A stretch of DNA of 64,000 bases from Pseudomonas sp. MWU13-2105 (GTDB lineage Bacteria > Pseudomonadota > Gammaproteobacteria > Pseudomonadales > Pseudomonadaceae): the NCBI RefSeq assembly GCF_023242315.1, contig NZ_JALLIY010000012.1, positions 62,001 to 126,000 on the forward strand, in the 5' to 3' direction. A program made the position numbers and the translations under genes. Shown in pieces: positions 34,773 to 43,438 of this stretch; position 1 is the first letter of the stretch; each line of letters opens with the position of its first letter. The notes under the pieces are model-generated. The model was not told the origin of the DNA. It saw only the letters and a list, made by a program, of their open reading frames with translations, and did no database searches.

Positions 34773-36113
34773 TTACTCGCCTGCCGCGCAGGTGCGCGGG
34801 GTCAGGTGTTTTTCCGTGGCGAAGGCCGCCGACTTCTCGTCGATCAACGGTCGCAACAATGCGCGATCCGCCGCGATCCAGTCACTGACCAGGCTCCAGT
34901 GGCTGCCGTCCCATTGCTGGACCCGCGCCGAACCGCCGCCCTCATGGTCGCTGCAAGACAGTTTCAGGTTCTGCATCAGGCCGTAGAAGCCCATGGCCTT
35001 GAGCCGCGCATCGTCGATATCCAGGTGCTCCAGGCCCCAGCGGCCTTCTTCGCCATGCAATGGGCGCTTGCCGAACTTGGCCTGGCCGGTGCGAATCGCT
35101 TCCACCGCAATCGCCGCGTTCACCAACCCGGAGTTGTAGTAGACGCTGCCGAAGTTGCCCAGGTCCTTGAGGTCGCTCTTGCCCTTGTCGAGGATGTACT
35201 GCTTGAGGCGCTTGTGGATCTCGAAGTCAGCACCCGCCGGGTAAGGCGTCAACGCCAGGTAACCCTTGGCCGCCGCACCCGCCGGCAACACGTCCTCGCT
35301 GGAACTGGCCCAGATATCGCCGACGATATGGTCCACCGGGAAGCCAAAGCGCGCGGCGGTCTTGACCGCCACCGGCGTCGACACGCCCCAGGTGCGCAGG
35401 AATACCCAGTCCGGATTGAGCTGGCGAATCTGTCGCCACTGCGCCGACTGTTCGTTGCCCGGATCGGCCACCGGAATCTGGATATTCTCGAAACCGTATT
35501 TTTCCGCCAGCAGCTTCAACGGCCCGAGGGTTTCGCGGCCATAGGCCGAGTCGTGGTAGACGGTGGCGATCTTCTTGCCCTTGAGCTTGTCGAACCCGCC
35601 TTCGCGCTGGGCGATGTAGTTCACCAGGGTCGAGGCTTCGCTGTAGAAGGTCAGCATCACCGGGAAGTTATAGGGGAAGACCTTGCCGTCGGTGGCTTCG
35701 GTGCGCCCGTAACCAAGGGTGATCAGCGGGATCTTGTCGACTTCCGCACGCTCGCTCAGGGCATAGGCCGCCGGTGCGCCGTTGGGCTGATAGACCGCCA
35801 CTGGCGCGCCATCCAGGCCGTTCTTGAAACGCTCGTAGCACTCGATGCCCTTCTCCGCCGTCCATTCGGTCTCGCACTCCTGCCAGACCAGCTTGACGCC
35901 GTTGATCCCGCCTTCCACCTCGTTGATGTAGTTGAGGTAGTCGATCATCCCGGCCCAGACCTGCACGCCGCTGGAGGCATAGGCGCCGACCCGGTAGGTG
36001 GCCAGGGGAAAGAATTGCTGGTCGGGCGAGGCCTGGGCCATCGGCGCCGCCGTACCGAGCACCGCCAGGGTCAGGGCCGCAGCCGTCATTGAACGTTTGA
36101 AAAGTGCACGCAT
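34773..36113 (-). CDS. ABC transporter periplasmic substrate-binding protein (HAAT family)
   Basis: A 446-residue binding protein with a signal peptide (cut after APMAQA, about residue 28). Its YASSGVQVWAGMIDYLNYINEVEGGING segment and RTWGVSTPVAVKTAARFG hinge region match the LivJ/K-type periplasmic fold I family (PF13458). It is larger than classical LivK (about 370 residues), like the binding proteins for aromatic or amide compounds. The ligand is unknown. It lies in the middle of the operon, between the LivM and LivF genes. Confidence 0.93.
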   Translation of the reverse strand: MRALFKRSMTAAALTLAVLGTAAPMAQASPDQQFFPLATYRVGAYASSGVQVWAGMIDYLNYINEVEGGINGVKLVWQECETEWTAEKGIECYERFKNGLDGAPVAVYQPNGAPAAYALSERAEVDKIPLITLGYGRTEATDGKVFPYNFPVMLTFYSEASTLVNYIAQREGGFDKLKGKKIATVYHDSAYGRETLGPLKLLAEKYGFENIQIPVADPGNEQSAQWRQIRQLNPDWVFLRTWGVSTPVAVKTAARFGFPVDHIVGDIWASSSEDVLPAGAAAKGYLALTPYPAGADFEIHKRLKQYILDKGKSDLKDLGNFGSVYYNSGLVNAAIAVEAIRTGQAKFGKRPLHGEEGRWGLEHLDIDDARLKAMGFYGLMQNLKLSCSDHEGGGSARVQQWDGSHWSLVSDWIAADRALLRPLIDEKSAAFATEKHLTPRTCAAGE

Positions 36114-36149
36114 GGTGGAATCGTTCTCCAGGGAGGGGAAGTCGGGAAG

Positions 36150-37199
36150 TCAGAAGCGCAACGGCCAGTGCCGGAGCCGTTCGCGGGTATTGCCCAGCAG
36201 GCGGATCAGCCCTTCCGGCTCCTTGATCAGGAACAGGATGATCAGCACGCCGAAGATGATTTTCTGCAGGTTCTGCAACTGCCCGGCATCCACCGCTCCG
36301 CCGAGCATGGCCTGGCCGAGGTGGCTGAGGAAGATCGGCAGCAGGCAGATAAAGGCCGCGCCGACAAAGTTGCCGGCGATGCTGCCCATGCCGCCGATAA
36401 TGATGATGAAGAGGATCTGGAACGAGCGATTGATATCAAAGCTGCCGGCGCTCGCCATACCCAGGTAGGCGAACGCCCACAGCGCGCCGGCGATGCCCAG
36501 GTAGAAGGAGCTGACGGCAAACGCCAGGCGCTTGTAGCGCGCCACCGGAATGCCGATCACCGCCGCGGCGGTGTCCATGTCGCGGATCGCCATCCAGTTG
36601 CGCCCGGTCTGGCTGTTCACCAGGTTGCGCGCCACCCAGGTCAGCAGCAGCACCGTGACCAGGGTCAGCAGGTAGCGGCCGACCGGGGTATTCAGGTCAT
36701 GCCCGAGCAACGCCAGGCTCGGCGCGGAAATGGTCCCGGACGAGCCGTAGTTGTAGAACCAGGGAAACTTGACGAACAACCACTCGAGGAAAAACTGCGC
36801 GGCCAGGGTGGTGACCATCAGGTAGAAGCCCTTGATCCGTGAACTGGGCAGGCCGAACAGGAAGCCCACCAGGCCGCTGATAATGCCGCCACCAAGCAGT
36901 GCCACAGGCAGGCCCAGTTCCGGCAGGCGCAGCAGAAAGCCGTAGGTGGCAAAGGCTCCCACCGCCATGAAGCCCGCCGCGCCGACCGAGGTCTGCCCGG
37001 TGTAGCCGGTCAGCAGGTTAAGCCCGAGTCCGGCCAGGGACAGCACCAGGAACGGGATCAGGATCGCGCCCAGCCAATAATCGTTGCCCACCAGCGGCAC
37101 CACGCCAAAGGCCAGCACCAGCAGGCCGAGCAACGACCACGGCAGGCGCCGTTCAATCAGCACCCAGGGTGCCGTTTCACTCATCACGGGAACAGACAT
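36150..37199 (-). CDS. ABC transporter permease, LivM-type
   Basis: A 349-residue permease with eight to ten hydrophobic helices. The segments LNLLTGYTGQTSVGAAGFMAVGAFATY and IIIIGGMGSIAGNFVGAAFI are hallmarks of LivM. The start at 37199 lies 3 bases after the LivH-type gene. Forms the heterodimeric membrane channel with it. Confidence 0.95.
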   Translation of the reverse strand: MSVPVMSETAPWVLIERRLPWSLLGLLVLAFGVVPLVGNDYWLGAILIPFLVLSLAGLGLNLLTGYTGQTSVGAAGFMAVGAFATYGFLLRLPELGLPVALLGGGIISGLVGFLFGLPSSRIKGFYLMVTTLAAQFFLEWLFVKFPWFYNYGSSGTISAPSLALLGHDLNTPVGRYLLTLVTVLLLTWVARNLVNSQTGRNWMAIRDMDTAAAVIGIPVARYKRLAFAVSSFYLGIAGALWAFAYLGMASAGSFDINRSFQILFIIIIGGMGSIAGNFVGAAFICLLPIFLSHLGQAMLGGAVDAGQLQNLQKIIFGVLIILFLIKEPEGLIRLLGNTRERLRHWPLRF

Positions 37200-37202
37200 G
37201 CT

Positions 37203-38084
37203 TCAGACTCGCTCGATGGCCCGCTCGCCGAACAGGCCGGCCGGGCGGATATACAGGAAGGCCAGCGCCAGGACATAGGCGAACCAGGGAGTGATGCCGC
37301 CGCCGATCAGCGGCCCGATATAGACTTCGGCGAGGTTCTCGCAAGCGCCGACGATCAGCCCGCCGACAATTGCCCCGCCGATCGAGGTGAAGCCACCGAT
37401 GATCAATACCGGCAAGGCCTTGAGCACCACCAGCGACAGGGAAAACTGCACCCCCTGGCGCGCGCCCCAGAGCAGGCCCGCCACCAGGCCGACACAGCCG
37501 GCCACCGCCCAGACGATCTGCCAGATTCGATTGAGGTTGATGCCGATGGACAGCGCCGCCGTGGTGTCGTCGGCCACCGCCCGCAGCGATACGCCGATCC
37601 GGGTCTTGTTGAACAGCAGCGCCAGGACCACCACCAGGACCACGGCGGCAGCGGCGGCAATCAGGTCGAACTGGCTGAGCATCACCCCGTGGACAAACAG
37701 CGGCACGTCGTCGATGCCCAGGTCCAGTGCGCGCACCTGGGAGCCCATCAGCCCTTGCGCCAGGCCTTCGATAATGAACGACAGGCCCAGGGTCGCCATG
37801 AACAGGGTGATCTGCGAACGGTTGACCAGCGGCCGCAATACCAGGCGCTCGATCAGCAGCGCGCCGATCACCATCACTCCCACCGCCAGCAGCAGCGCCA
37901 GGGCAAACGGCACGCCTTGGTCATGCAGGCTGACAAAGGTCAGAGCGGCGAACAACAGCATCGAGCCCTGGGCAAAATTGAACACACCGCTGGCCTTGTA
38001 GATCAGCACGAAGCCGATGGCAACCAGGGAATAGAGGGTCCCGGCGAGCAAACCGCCGATCAGGGTTTCAAGGAAAAACGCCAT
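37203..38084 (-). CDS. ABC transporter permease, LivH-type
   Basis: A 293-residue permease. GLLAGTLYSLVAIGFVLIYKASGVFNFAQG at the N-terminus and VVLKALPVLIIGGFTSIGGAIVGG near the end are LivH signatures. Its ATG overlaps the stop of the LivG-type gene (ATGA). Partner of the LivM-type protein. Confidence 0.95.
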   Translation of the reverse strand: MAFFLETLIGGLLAGTLYSLVAIGFVLIYKASGVFNFAQGSMLLFAALTFVSLHDQGVPFALALLLAVGVMVIGALLIERLVLRPLVNRSQITLFMATLGLSFIIEGLAQGLMGSQVRALDLGIDDVPLFVHGVMLSQFDLIAAAAAVVLVVVLALLFNKTRIGVSLRAVADDTTAALSIGINLNRIWQIVWAVAGCVGLVAGLLWGARQGVQFSLSLVVLKALPVLIIGGFTSIGGAIVGGLIVGACENLAEVYIGPLIGGGITPWFAYVLALAFLYIRPAGLFGERAIERV

Positions 38085-38860
38085 CAGTGCGCCGCTCCCA
38101 GGTAGGCCGCGATCACCTCGGGATTGCCCTGCACCTCGGCCGGCGTGCCGTCGCCGACCTTGCGCCCGTAATCGAGCACCACCACATGATCGGACAAGCC
38201 CATCACCACCCCCATGTCATGTTCGATCAGCACCACGGTGGTGCCGAGGTCGCGATTGACGTCGGCGATAAACCGCGCCATTTCCTGTTTTTCTTCGGCG
38301 TTCATGCCGGCCATCGGTTCGTCCAGCAACAACAGCGTGGGTCCGGCGATCAGGGCCCTCCCCAGTTCCACGCGTTTTTGCCGGCCATAGGACAAGGTGC
38401 CCACCGGCACGTCGCGCACGGCCTGCAGTTCCAGTAACTGGAGAATGTGTTGGGCCTTGAGGCGAAAAGCCTCGGCTTCCCGCCGCGCCCGGGGCAGGCC
38501 CAGGGCCTGTTCGAGAAAGTGGCTGCGCATATGCCGCGACAGCCCGGTCAGGAGGTTGTCGATCACGCTCATCTTCTTGAACAGCGCATTGTTCTGGAAG
38601 GTCCGGCCAATACCGCGACGGGCCGCGTCCAGGGGATCGATGCGGCGAAAGCGCTGCCGCTCGAAGACGATCTCGCCGCTGTCAAAGCGGTAGACCCCGT
38701 TCAACAGGTTGAGCAGCGAGCTCTTGCCCGCGCCGTTGGGCCCGATCAGGGCGCAGATCTCCCCGCGCCGCACGTCGAACGACAGTTCGTTGATCGCCTT
38801 CACGCCCTTGAACGACAGCGACACGCCGCGCACTTGCAGAATCGGTTCGAGGGTACTCAT
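38084..38860 (-). CDS. ABC transporter ATPase, LivG-type
   Basis: A 258-residue ATP-binding subunit with Walker A GPNGAGKSS, the signature LSYGRQKRVELGRA and Walker B LLLLDEPMAGMNAEE. The start at 38860 overlaps the end of the AMP-binding-like gene (ATGA) and begins with the family's typical LEPILQVRGVSLSF strand. The long upstream extension in the same frame is not coding. Confidence 0.95.
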   Translation of the reverse strand: MSTLEPILQVRGVSLSFKGVKAINELSFDVRRGEICALIGPNGAGKSSLLNLLNGVYRFDSGEIVFERQRFRRIDPLDAARRGIGRTFQNNALFKKMSVIDNLLTGLSRHMRSHFLEQALGLPRARREAEAFRLKAQHILQLLELQAVRDVPVGTLSYGRQKRVELGRALIAGPTLLLLDEPMAGMNAEEKQEMARFIADVNRDLGTTVVLIEHDMGVVMGLSDHVVVLDYGRKVGDGTPAEVQGNPEVIAAYLGAAH

Positions 38861-39852
38861 GCGCTTTTCCGTCCCGAGGCATCGACCCGCCATTGCTTGA
38901 AGGCCACCGGTACGTTCGATGGTGTTGCCGGTTGCCAGATGTATTGCAGGCGCTGAAAGCCCAGCAAGCGCCGCACACGTTGCTTGAGCAAACGGGCCAC
39001 GAGCCGTTCGGGATGGGCCAGCGCCCACTCGCACAGGCGTCGGCGCCAACTCCCCGGAGGGGCCAGGCGCTGGTCGATTTCATCGGCCAATACCTGCAGG
39101 CGCTCCGCTGACAGCAGCAATCCGGACGGCGCGACTTCGCGCCGATCGCGGCTGGCACTGTCGCGGCTCTCCGGGAAGGCCAGGCCGTGGCCGCTGTTCA
39201 GCCATTGCTCCAGCACCACGCCCAAGCCGCCCGGCCAATGGCTGTCCTCTTCACTCCATAACTGCGGCTGGGTAGTCGCTGCGCGCCACAACACCAGCGG
39301 ACGGGGCGCCTGGCCGTCGCCACTGAGGCCGGCGAAGGCAAGCACGCTTTGCCTCGGTGAGCCCGGCAGGCGTCCCGGTAGCTGATTGCCGATCAGCACC
39401 GCGGGGGCCGCGCTTGAATCGCCGGCGTCCAGCCAGTCGAGCAGTTGCTGGCGAGTGTCGACAAAACCGTGGCTGGGTTGCAGGCGCCAGAAAGCCTGGC
39501 CGAGGGCCTCGGCACTCAGGTCCGGGGCCAGGCCAAGGATCTGACCACCGATGGAATGGGCCGCCAGTGCCAGCAGCAACAGGTTCGGTTCCAGGGTGCC
39601 GCTGACGGCCAGCCGCGAGTCGGCGCTGAAGCCCTGCTGGCGCAGGCCGTCGGCCAGGCGCTCGACTTCGCGCAAGGCATCGATCCAGCGCCAGCTGTGC
39701 CATTGTCCGTGGCGCTTGTGGCGCAAGGCCTCCTGCAACGGACTGACCTGGGCCCAGTGGCGCAGTTGCTCAAGGGCACCGGGGAAGATCGAGACCGTTT
39801 CAGGGTGCGGCGGATGGATGACGGGCGGACGTTTCAGTTCATGCACGCTCAT
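38857..39852 (-). CDS. Truncated/degenerate AMP-binding (acyl-CoA synthetase-like) protein
   Basis: A 331-residue protein. Residues about 30-150 read like the N-terminal part of ANL acyl-CoA synthetases (PLQEALRHKRHGQWHSW, ADGLRQQGFSADSRLAVSG, LALAAHSIGGQILGLAPDLSAE). However, the phosphate loop (TSGTTGxPKG), the central GYG(Q/M)TE motif and the C-terminal lid domain are all absent. The end instead fades into a basic tail. Normal family length is 550-650 residues. Full-length acyl-CoA synthetases are common partners of this type of Liv-like ABC operon, so this looks like a shrunken version still kept in frame and overlapping the next gene. Confidence 0.7.
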   Translation of the reverse strand: MSVHELKRPPVIHPPHPETVSIFPGALEQLRHWAQVSPLQEALRHKRHGQWHSWRWIDALREVERLADGLRQQGFSADSRLAVSGTLEPNLLLLALAAHSIGGQILGLAPDLSAEALGQAFWRLQPSHGFVDTRQQLLDWLDAGDSSAAPAVLIGNQLPGRLPGSPRQSVLAFAGLSGDGQAPRPLVLWRAATTQPQLWSEEDSHWPGGLGVVLEQWLNSGHGLAFPESRDSASRDRREVAPSGLLLSAERLQVLADEIDQRLAPPGSWRRRLCEWALAHPERLVARLLKQRVRRLLGFQRLQYIWQPATPSNVPVAFKQWRVDASGRKSA

Positions 39853-39930
39853 GGCGGAACCTCGTTCAGTCGTTTGGCGTGCGGTGGTCCGCTGGCGTCT
39901 GTGAAGTACAGGTTTGTTTGTGAAGACACT

Positions 39931-40051
39931 GGCGCTCTCAAGGGCGCCTTCGCGGGCAAGCTCCGCTCCTACTTTTTTTTTGCGTCGTACATTAAAGCCG
40001 GGGCAACTCGAACCTTGTGGGAGCCGAGCTTGCCCGCGAAAGGGCCCTGAA
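39931..40051. repeat. Inverted pair of REP-like elements
   Basis: GCGGGCAAGCTCCGCTCC (left) and GGGAGCCGAGCTTGCCCGC (right, opposite orientation) frame a short T-rich centre. This is a typical Pseudomonas intergenic REP doublet between the LLM monooxygenase gene and the ABC operon. Confidence 0.75.
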
Positions 40052-40083
40052 GGTCACCACAAGAGCCCCTGCCCCGCTCGGTA

Positions 40084-41481
40084 TCAGGCCGACCGCAGGC
40101 TCTTTCCGCGCAACGCCGCCAGGTCCCGATACCCCGCCCCCGGATGGATATCCGCCAGCTTCGGCCCCGCGCCGAACAGCTTCTCGCGCAAGGTCCCCGG
40201 CGCATACTCGGTCTTGTACACACCACGCTTCTGCAACTCCGGCACCAGCAACTCCACCGCATCGACAAAGGTTTCGTGGGTCAGCGCATAGGCCAGGTTG
40301 AAACCATCGACATCGGTCTCCTCGACCCACTCCTGCAACAGGTCCGCCACGGTTTCCGGACTGCCGACAAACAACGGCCCGAAGCCACCGATCCCGACCC
40401 AGTCGGCCAACTCATTGGGTGTCCAGATCCGGTTCGGATCCGCCGTGGAAAAGGTCTCCACCGCCGACTGGATGGCATTGGTGTGCACATGCCGCAATGG
40501 TTCATCTGGCTTGAACTGGCTGAAATCGATCCCGGTCCAGCCCGAGATCAGCGCCATGGCCCCCTCGTAGCTGACATAGGATTTGTATTCCTCGAACTTG
40601 GCCTTGGCCTTGGCATCGGTCTCGCCAAGGATCACCGTCTGCAGGTTGAAGATCAGGATGCTCTTCGGGTCCCGACCGGCCTCGGCCGCGCGCCGACGGA
40701 TATCGGCCACGACCTTTTTCAGCAGGACCTTGGACGGTGCGGCGACGAACACGCACTCGGCATGCTCGGCGGCGAACTGCTTGCCACGGCTGGACGCGCC
40801 GGCCTGATACAGCACCGGCGTGCGTTGCGGCGACGGTTCGCACAGGTGGATACCCGGCACCTGGAAGTGTTTGCCGACATGCTCGATCTCGTGGATCTTG
40901 CTCGGGTCGCTGAACACCTTGCGCGCCCGGTCGCGCAAGATCGCGCCGTCTTCCCAGCTGCCCTCCCAGAGCTTGTAGCAGACCTCCAGGTACTCCTCGG
41001 CATAGTCGTAGCGCGCGTCATGTTCGGTCTGGGCGCGCTGACCAAGGTTCTTCGCACCGCTCTCCAGGTACGAAGTGACGATGTTCCAACCGGCGCGCCC
41101 CTTGGTCAGGTGGTCGAGGGTGGAAAGGCGCCGGGCAAAGGGATACGGGTGCTCGAAAGACAGTGAGGCGGTGAGGCCGAAGCCCAGGTGCTCGGTCACC
41201 AGCGCCATCGGCGGGATCAATTGCAACGGATCGTTCACCGGCACCTGGGCCGCCTGGCGGATCGCCGCGTCGCCGTTGCCGTTGTAGACGTCATAAATAC
41301 CCAGCACATCGGCGATAAACAGGCCGTCGAACTTGCCCCGTTCGAGGATCTTCGCCAGGTCGGTCCAGTACTCCAGGTCCTTGTACTGCCAGGAGCGGTC
41401 CCGTGGATGAGCCCACAGCCCGGGCGACTGGTGGCCGACGCAGTTCATGTCGAAGGCATTGAGGCGAATTTCACGGGACAT
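40084..41481 (-). CDS. LLM-class flavin monooxygenase (NtaA/SnaA/DszA/SoxA family)
   Basis: A 465-residue monooxygenase of the NtaA/DszA type. Typical stretches are WAHPRDRSWQYKDLEYWTDLAKILERGKFDGLF at the N-terminus, TLDHLTKGRAGWNIVTSY, VLYQAGASSRGKQFAAEHAE, and a C-terminal region with a FVGSPETVADLLQEW. These enzymes use reduced FMN from a separate reductase to oxidise chelators, sulfur heterocycles, sulfones or amines. The start at 41481 has AGGAG upstream. The gene overlaps the end of the acyl-CoA dehydrogenase C-terminal-like gene by about 11 bases. Organosulfur oxidation is suggested by the SfnB-family neighbour; the substrate remains open. Confidence 0.92.
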   Translation of the reverse strand: MSREIRLNAFDMNCVGHQSPGLWAHPRDRSWQYKDLEYWTDLAKILERGKFDGLFIADVLGIYDVYNGNGDAAIRQAAQVPVNDPLQLIPPMALVTEHLGFGLTASLSFEHPYPFARRLSTLDHLTKGRAGWNIVTSYLESGAKNLGQRAQTEHDARYDYAEEYLEVCYKLWEGSWEDGAILRDRARKVFSDPSKIHEIEHVGKHFQVPGIHLCEPSPQRTPVLYQAGASSRGKQFAAEHAECVFVAAPSKVLLKKVVADIRRRAAEAGRDPKSILIFNLQTVILGETDAKAKAKFEEYKSYVSYEGAMALISGWTGIDFSQFKPDEPLRHVHTNAIQSAVETFSTADPNRIWTPNELADWVGIGGFGPLFVGSPETVADLLQEWVEETDVDGFNLAYALTHETFVDAVELLVPELQKRGVYKTEYAPGTLREKLFGAGPKLADIHPGAGYRDLAALRGKSLRSA

Positions 41482-41926
41482 CGACAGCACTCCTGGCACT
41501 CGGCGGAACCGCTCCGTTGAGGCGCAAATCACCGATCAATCGGTATTTGAGATGCAACGGGTCCTGCAGCGGATCATGGCTGGGCAACCACTCGGGACGC
41601 TGCCCAGTCAGTTCCAGCTCGACCTGGCCGACCTGCGCCAGGGCTTCGGCGATGGCAATGCTGGCTTCAGCGACGGCGATGGTCTTTTCGGCTTCGTCCT
41701 GGGCCCCGGCGGCAATCCGTTCGGCGCGCTCCAGCAGGGCCGCCGCGACATCGATGCGAATCTGCAAGTCGCCGAACTTGCCGACGACCTGGTGATCGGC
41801 GACCAGTTGCGCATGGCCGCGCACCGCGCCCAGGGTCCGTTGCAGGGATTGGCGGGCGTTGTCCAGGTCACTCGCCACCCGTGCCAGGGCGGGCTGGTGG
41901 CTGGCGGGATGAGTCAATGCGTTCAT
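41471..41926 (-). CDS. Stand-alone acyl-CoA dehydrogenase C-terminal-like protein
   Basis: A 151-residue helical protein. Its second half parallels the C-terminal domain of the SfnB-family protein encoded just upstream: FGDLQIRIDVAAALLERAE aligns with IGDLEWRVHGAEAILEKAG, and DPLHLKYRLIGDLRLNG aligns with DPARWKYHLIGNYLLNG. The N-terminal helical and beta-barrel domains that bind FAD and substrate are missing. The ATG at 41926 has AGGAG, and both ends are tightly packed between neighbours, so it is a real short gene and not an assembly artefact. A regulatory or complex-forming role with the SfnB-like protein is possible but unproven. Confidence 0.75.
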   Translation of the reverse strand: MNALTHPASHQPALARVASDLDNARQSLQRTLGAVRGHAQLVADHQVVGKFGDLQIRIDVAAALLERAERIAAGAQDEAEKTIAVAEASIAIAEALAQVGQVELELTGQRPEWLPSHDPLQDPLHLKYRLIGDLRLNGAVPPSARSAVDVP

Positions 41927-41935
41927 CGTGGGCTC

Positions 41936-43138
41936 CTAGTTCCAGGCATGTCGGGCCGGCTTGACGCCGTTGAGCAGGTAGTTGCCGATCAGGTGGTATT
42001 TCCAGCGCGCCGGGTCATGCAGGGTATGGGTGCGGGCGTTGCGCCAATGGCGATCGAGGTTGTGCCTGGCCAGTACCGAACGGGTACCGGCCAGTTCGAA
42101 GAGCTTGCTGCTGGCCAGCAGCGCGATCTCGGCGGACAGCACCTTGGCCTCGGCCACCACTACGGAGGCCAGGGCGACACTGTCTTCGCTCGGTTGCGCC
42201 AGGGCGTGATCGACGGCCAACCCGGCCTTTTCCAGGATCGCCTCGGCGCCGTGCACCCGCCATTCCAGATCGCCGATGGCGGCCTGGGTGAAGGGGTCCT
42301 GCCAGCCGTGTTCCTGCTGGCTGTCGATCCACGGCCGCGCCTGGCGGGCATGATGCTTGGCTTCTTCCAGGGCACCGACGGCAATGCCGGTGTCGACGGC
42401 TGCCTGGATGATCTGGGAAATCGGACCGTTGGCAGTGGGCAGGTCAAAGGCCTTGTGCGCCGGAATCACGCTGCTGCGCGGCACCTTCACATCGTTGAAC
42501 AAGGCGTTGCCGCTGGCAGTGGTGCGTTGGCCGAAGCCATCCCAGTTGTCGATGATGGTCAGGCCTGCGGAGCCCTGTTCGACAAAGGCGATCTGCGCAT
42601 TGCCGGCCTCATCGAGAGCGACCACCGGGACGATATGGGCGAACAAGGCGCCGGTGCAGTAGAACTTTTCGCCGTCGATGTGCCCGGTGTCGCCGTCGAA
42701 ACGGATGCGGGTGTCGAAGGTACCGGCGTTCTTGCTCTTGGCTTCGGAGAAGGCATTGCCGAAGCGATAGCCTTGCAGCACTTTGGCGAAGTAGTACTGC
42801 TTTTGTTCCTCGCTGGCGGTTTGCAGGAGGATATCCAGCACGCCGAGATGGTTCTGCGGGATCTGGCCGAGGGACGAGTCGGCGGCGGAAATGATCTTGA
42901 TGACTTGCGCCACCGTCACATAGGAAACACCGGCACCGCCGTAGGCTTTGGGAACGGTGATACCCCACAGGCCGCTGGCGGCGAATTCGTCGAGTTCGGC
43001 GGCGGGCAGGCGCCGCTCGCGGTCACGTACGCCAGCTTCGACGGCAAAACGCGCGGCGAGGGTTCTGGCGGCGGCAATGGCCTCTTCATCCGAACGGATG
43101 ATATGGGCGGTGTAGGCAGGTTTGGCGACAGTTGTCAT
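41936..43138 (-). CDS. SfnB-family sulfur-acquisition oxidoreductase (acyl-CoA dehydrogenase-like)
   Basis: A 400-residue protein of the acyl-CoA dehydrogenase superfamily, SfnB branch. The N-terminal helical domain includes SGLWGITVPKAYGGAGVSYVT, the middle has NAFSEAKSKNAGTFDTRI, and the C-terminal helical bundle ends in WKYHLIGNYLLNGVKP. SfnB-type flavoproteins are induced by sulfate limitation and act on organosulfur compounds such as dimethyl sulfone with LLM monooxygenases (known for Pseudomonas). The start at 43138 with GGGAG is chosen over an ATG 16 codons upstream. It is the first gene of the minus-strand block that runs into the LLM gene. Confidence 0.93.
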   Translation of the reverse strand: MTTVAKPAYTAHIIRSDEEAIAAARTLAARFAVEAGVRDRERRLPAAELDEFAASGLWGITVPKAYGGAGVSYVTVAQVIKIISAADSSLGQIPQNHLGVLDILLQTASEEQKQYYFAKVLQGYRFGNAFSEAKSKNAGTFDTRIRFDGDTGHIDGEKFYCTGALFAHIVPVVALDEAGNAQIAFVEQGSAGLTIIDNWDGFGQRTTASGNALFNDVKVPRSSVIPAHKAFDLPTANGPISQIIQAAVDTGIAVGALEEAKHHARQARPWIDSQQEHGWQDPFTQAAIGDLEWRVHGAEAILEKAGLAVDHALAQPSEDSVALASVVVAEAKVLSAEIALLASSKLFELAGTRSVLARHNLDRHWRNARTHTLHDPARWKYHLIGNYLLNGVKPARHAWN

Positions 43139-43365
43139 AGACCGACTCCCGAGTCCTTGAAAATGCAAAACGCATGACAAGGACATAGCAGGAGTCGTGC
43201 CTGAAAATAAAATCCATATATTTCAGTAATTTAAGCTTAAAACGCAGAGTTGATCAGAGCTGTAAAACAGCAAACTGCCCAGACACTGTTGCCCTGGCAA
43301 CACTCGGCAGCGAGCTTTCCAATACCCGCCAGAGAAGGGAATGAAAACGTGGGGCAGCGCGACCC

Positions 43366-43438
43366 GGTAGGAGCCGGGCTTGCCCGCGAAGCTTTTGGCG
43401 GCCTCAAGGGCCTAATCGCCAGCAAACTTGCCCCTACA
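43366..43438. repeat. REP-like element
   Basis: GGAGCCGGGCTTGCCCGCGA with a downstream partner around CAGCAAACTTGCCCCTAC. It lies between the SfnB-like gene and the cupin XRE regulator and matches the elements at 39.9-40.05 and 55.15-55.24 kb. Confidence 0.65.

Noticed and set aside
33999..36092. A plus-strand open frame of nearly 700 codons
   Set aside because: It lies antisense to the LivF-type and binding-protein genes. High G+C codon bias in real genes opens long antisense frames; the translation has no family match and is rich in Arg, Gln, His and Ala.
38881..39049. N-terminal extension of the LivG-type ATPase
   Set aside because: The extra 63 residues lie inside the AMP-binding-like gene in another frame; homology and the ATGA overlap place the start at 38860.
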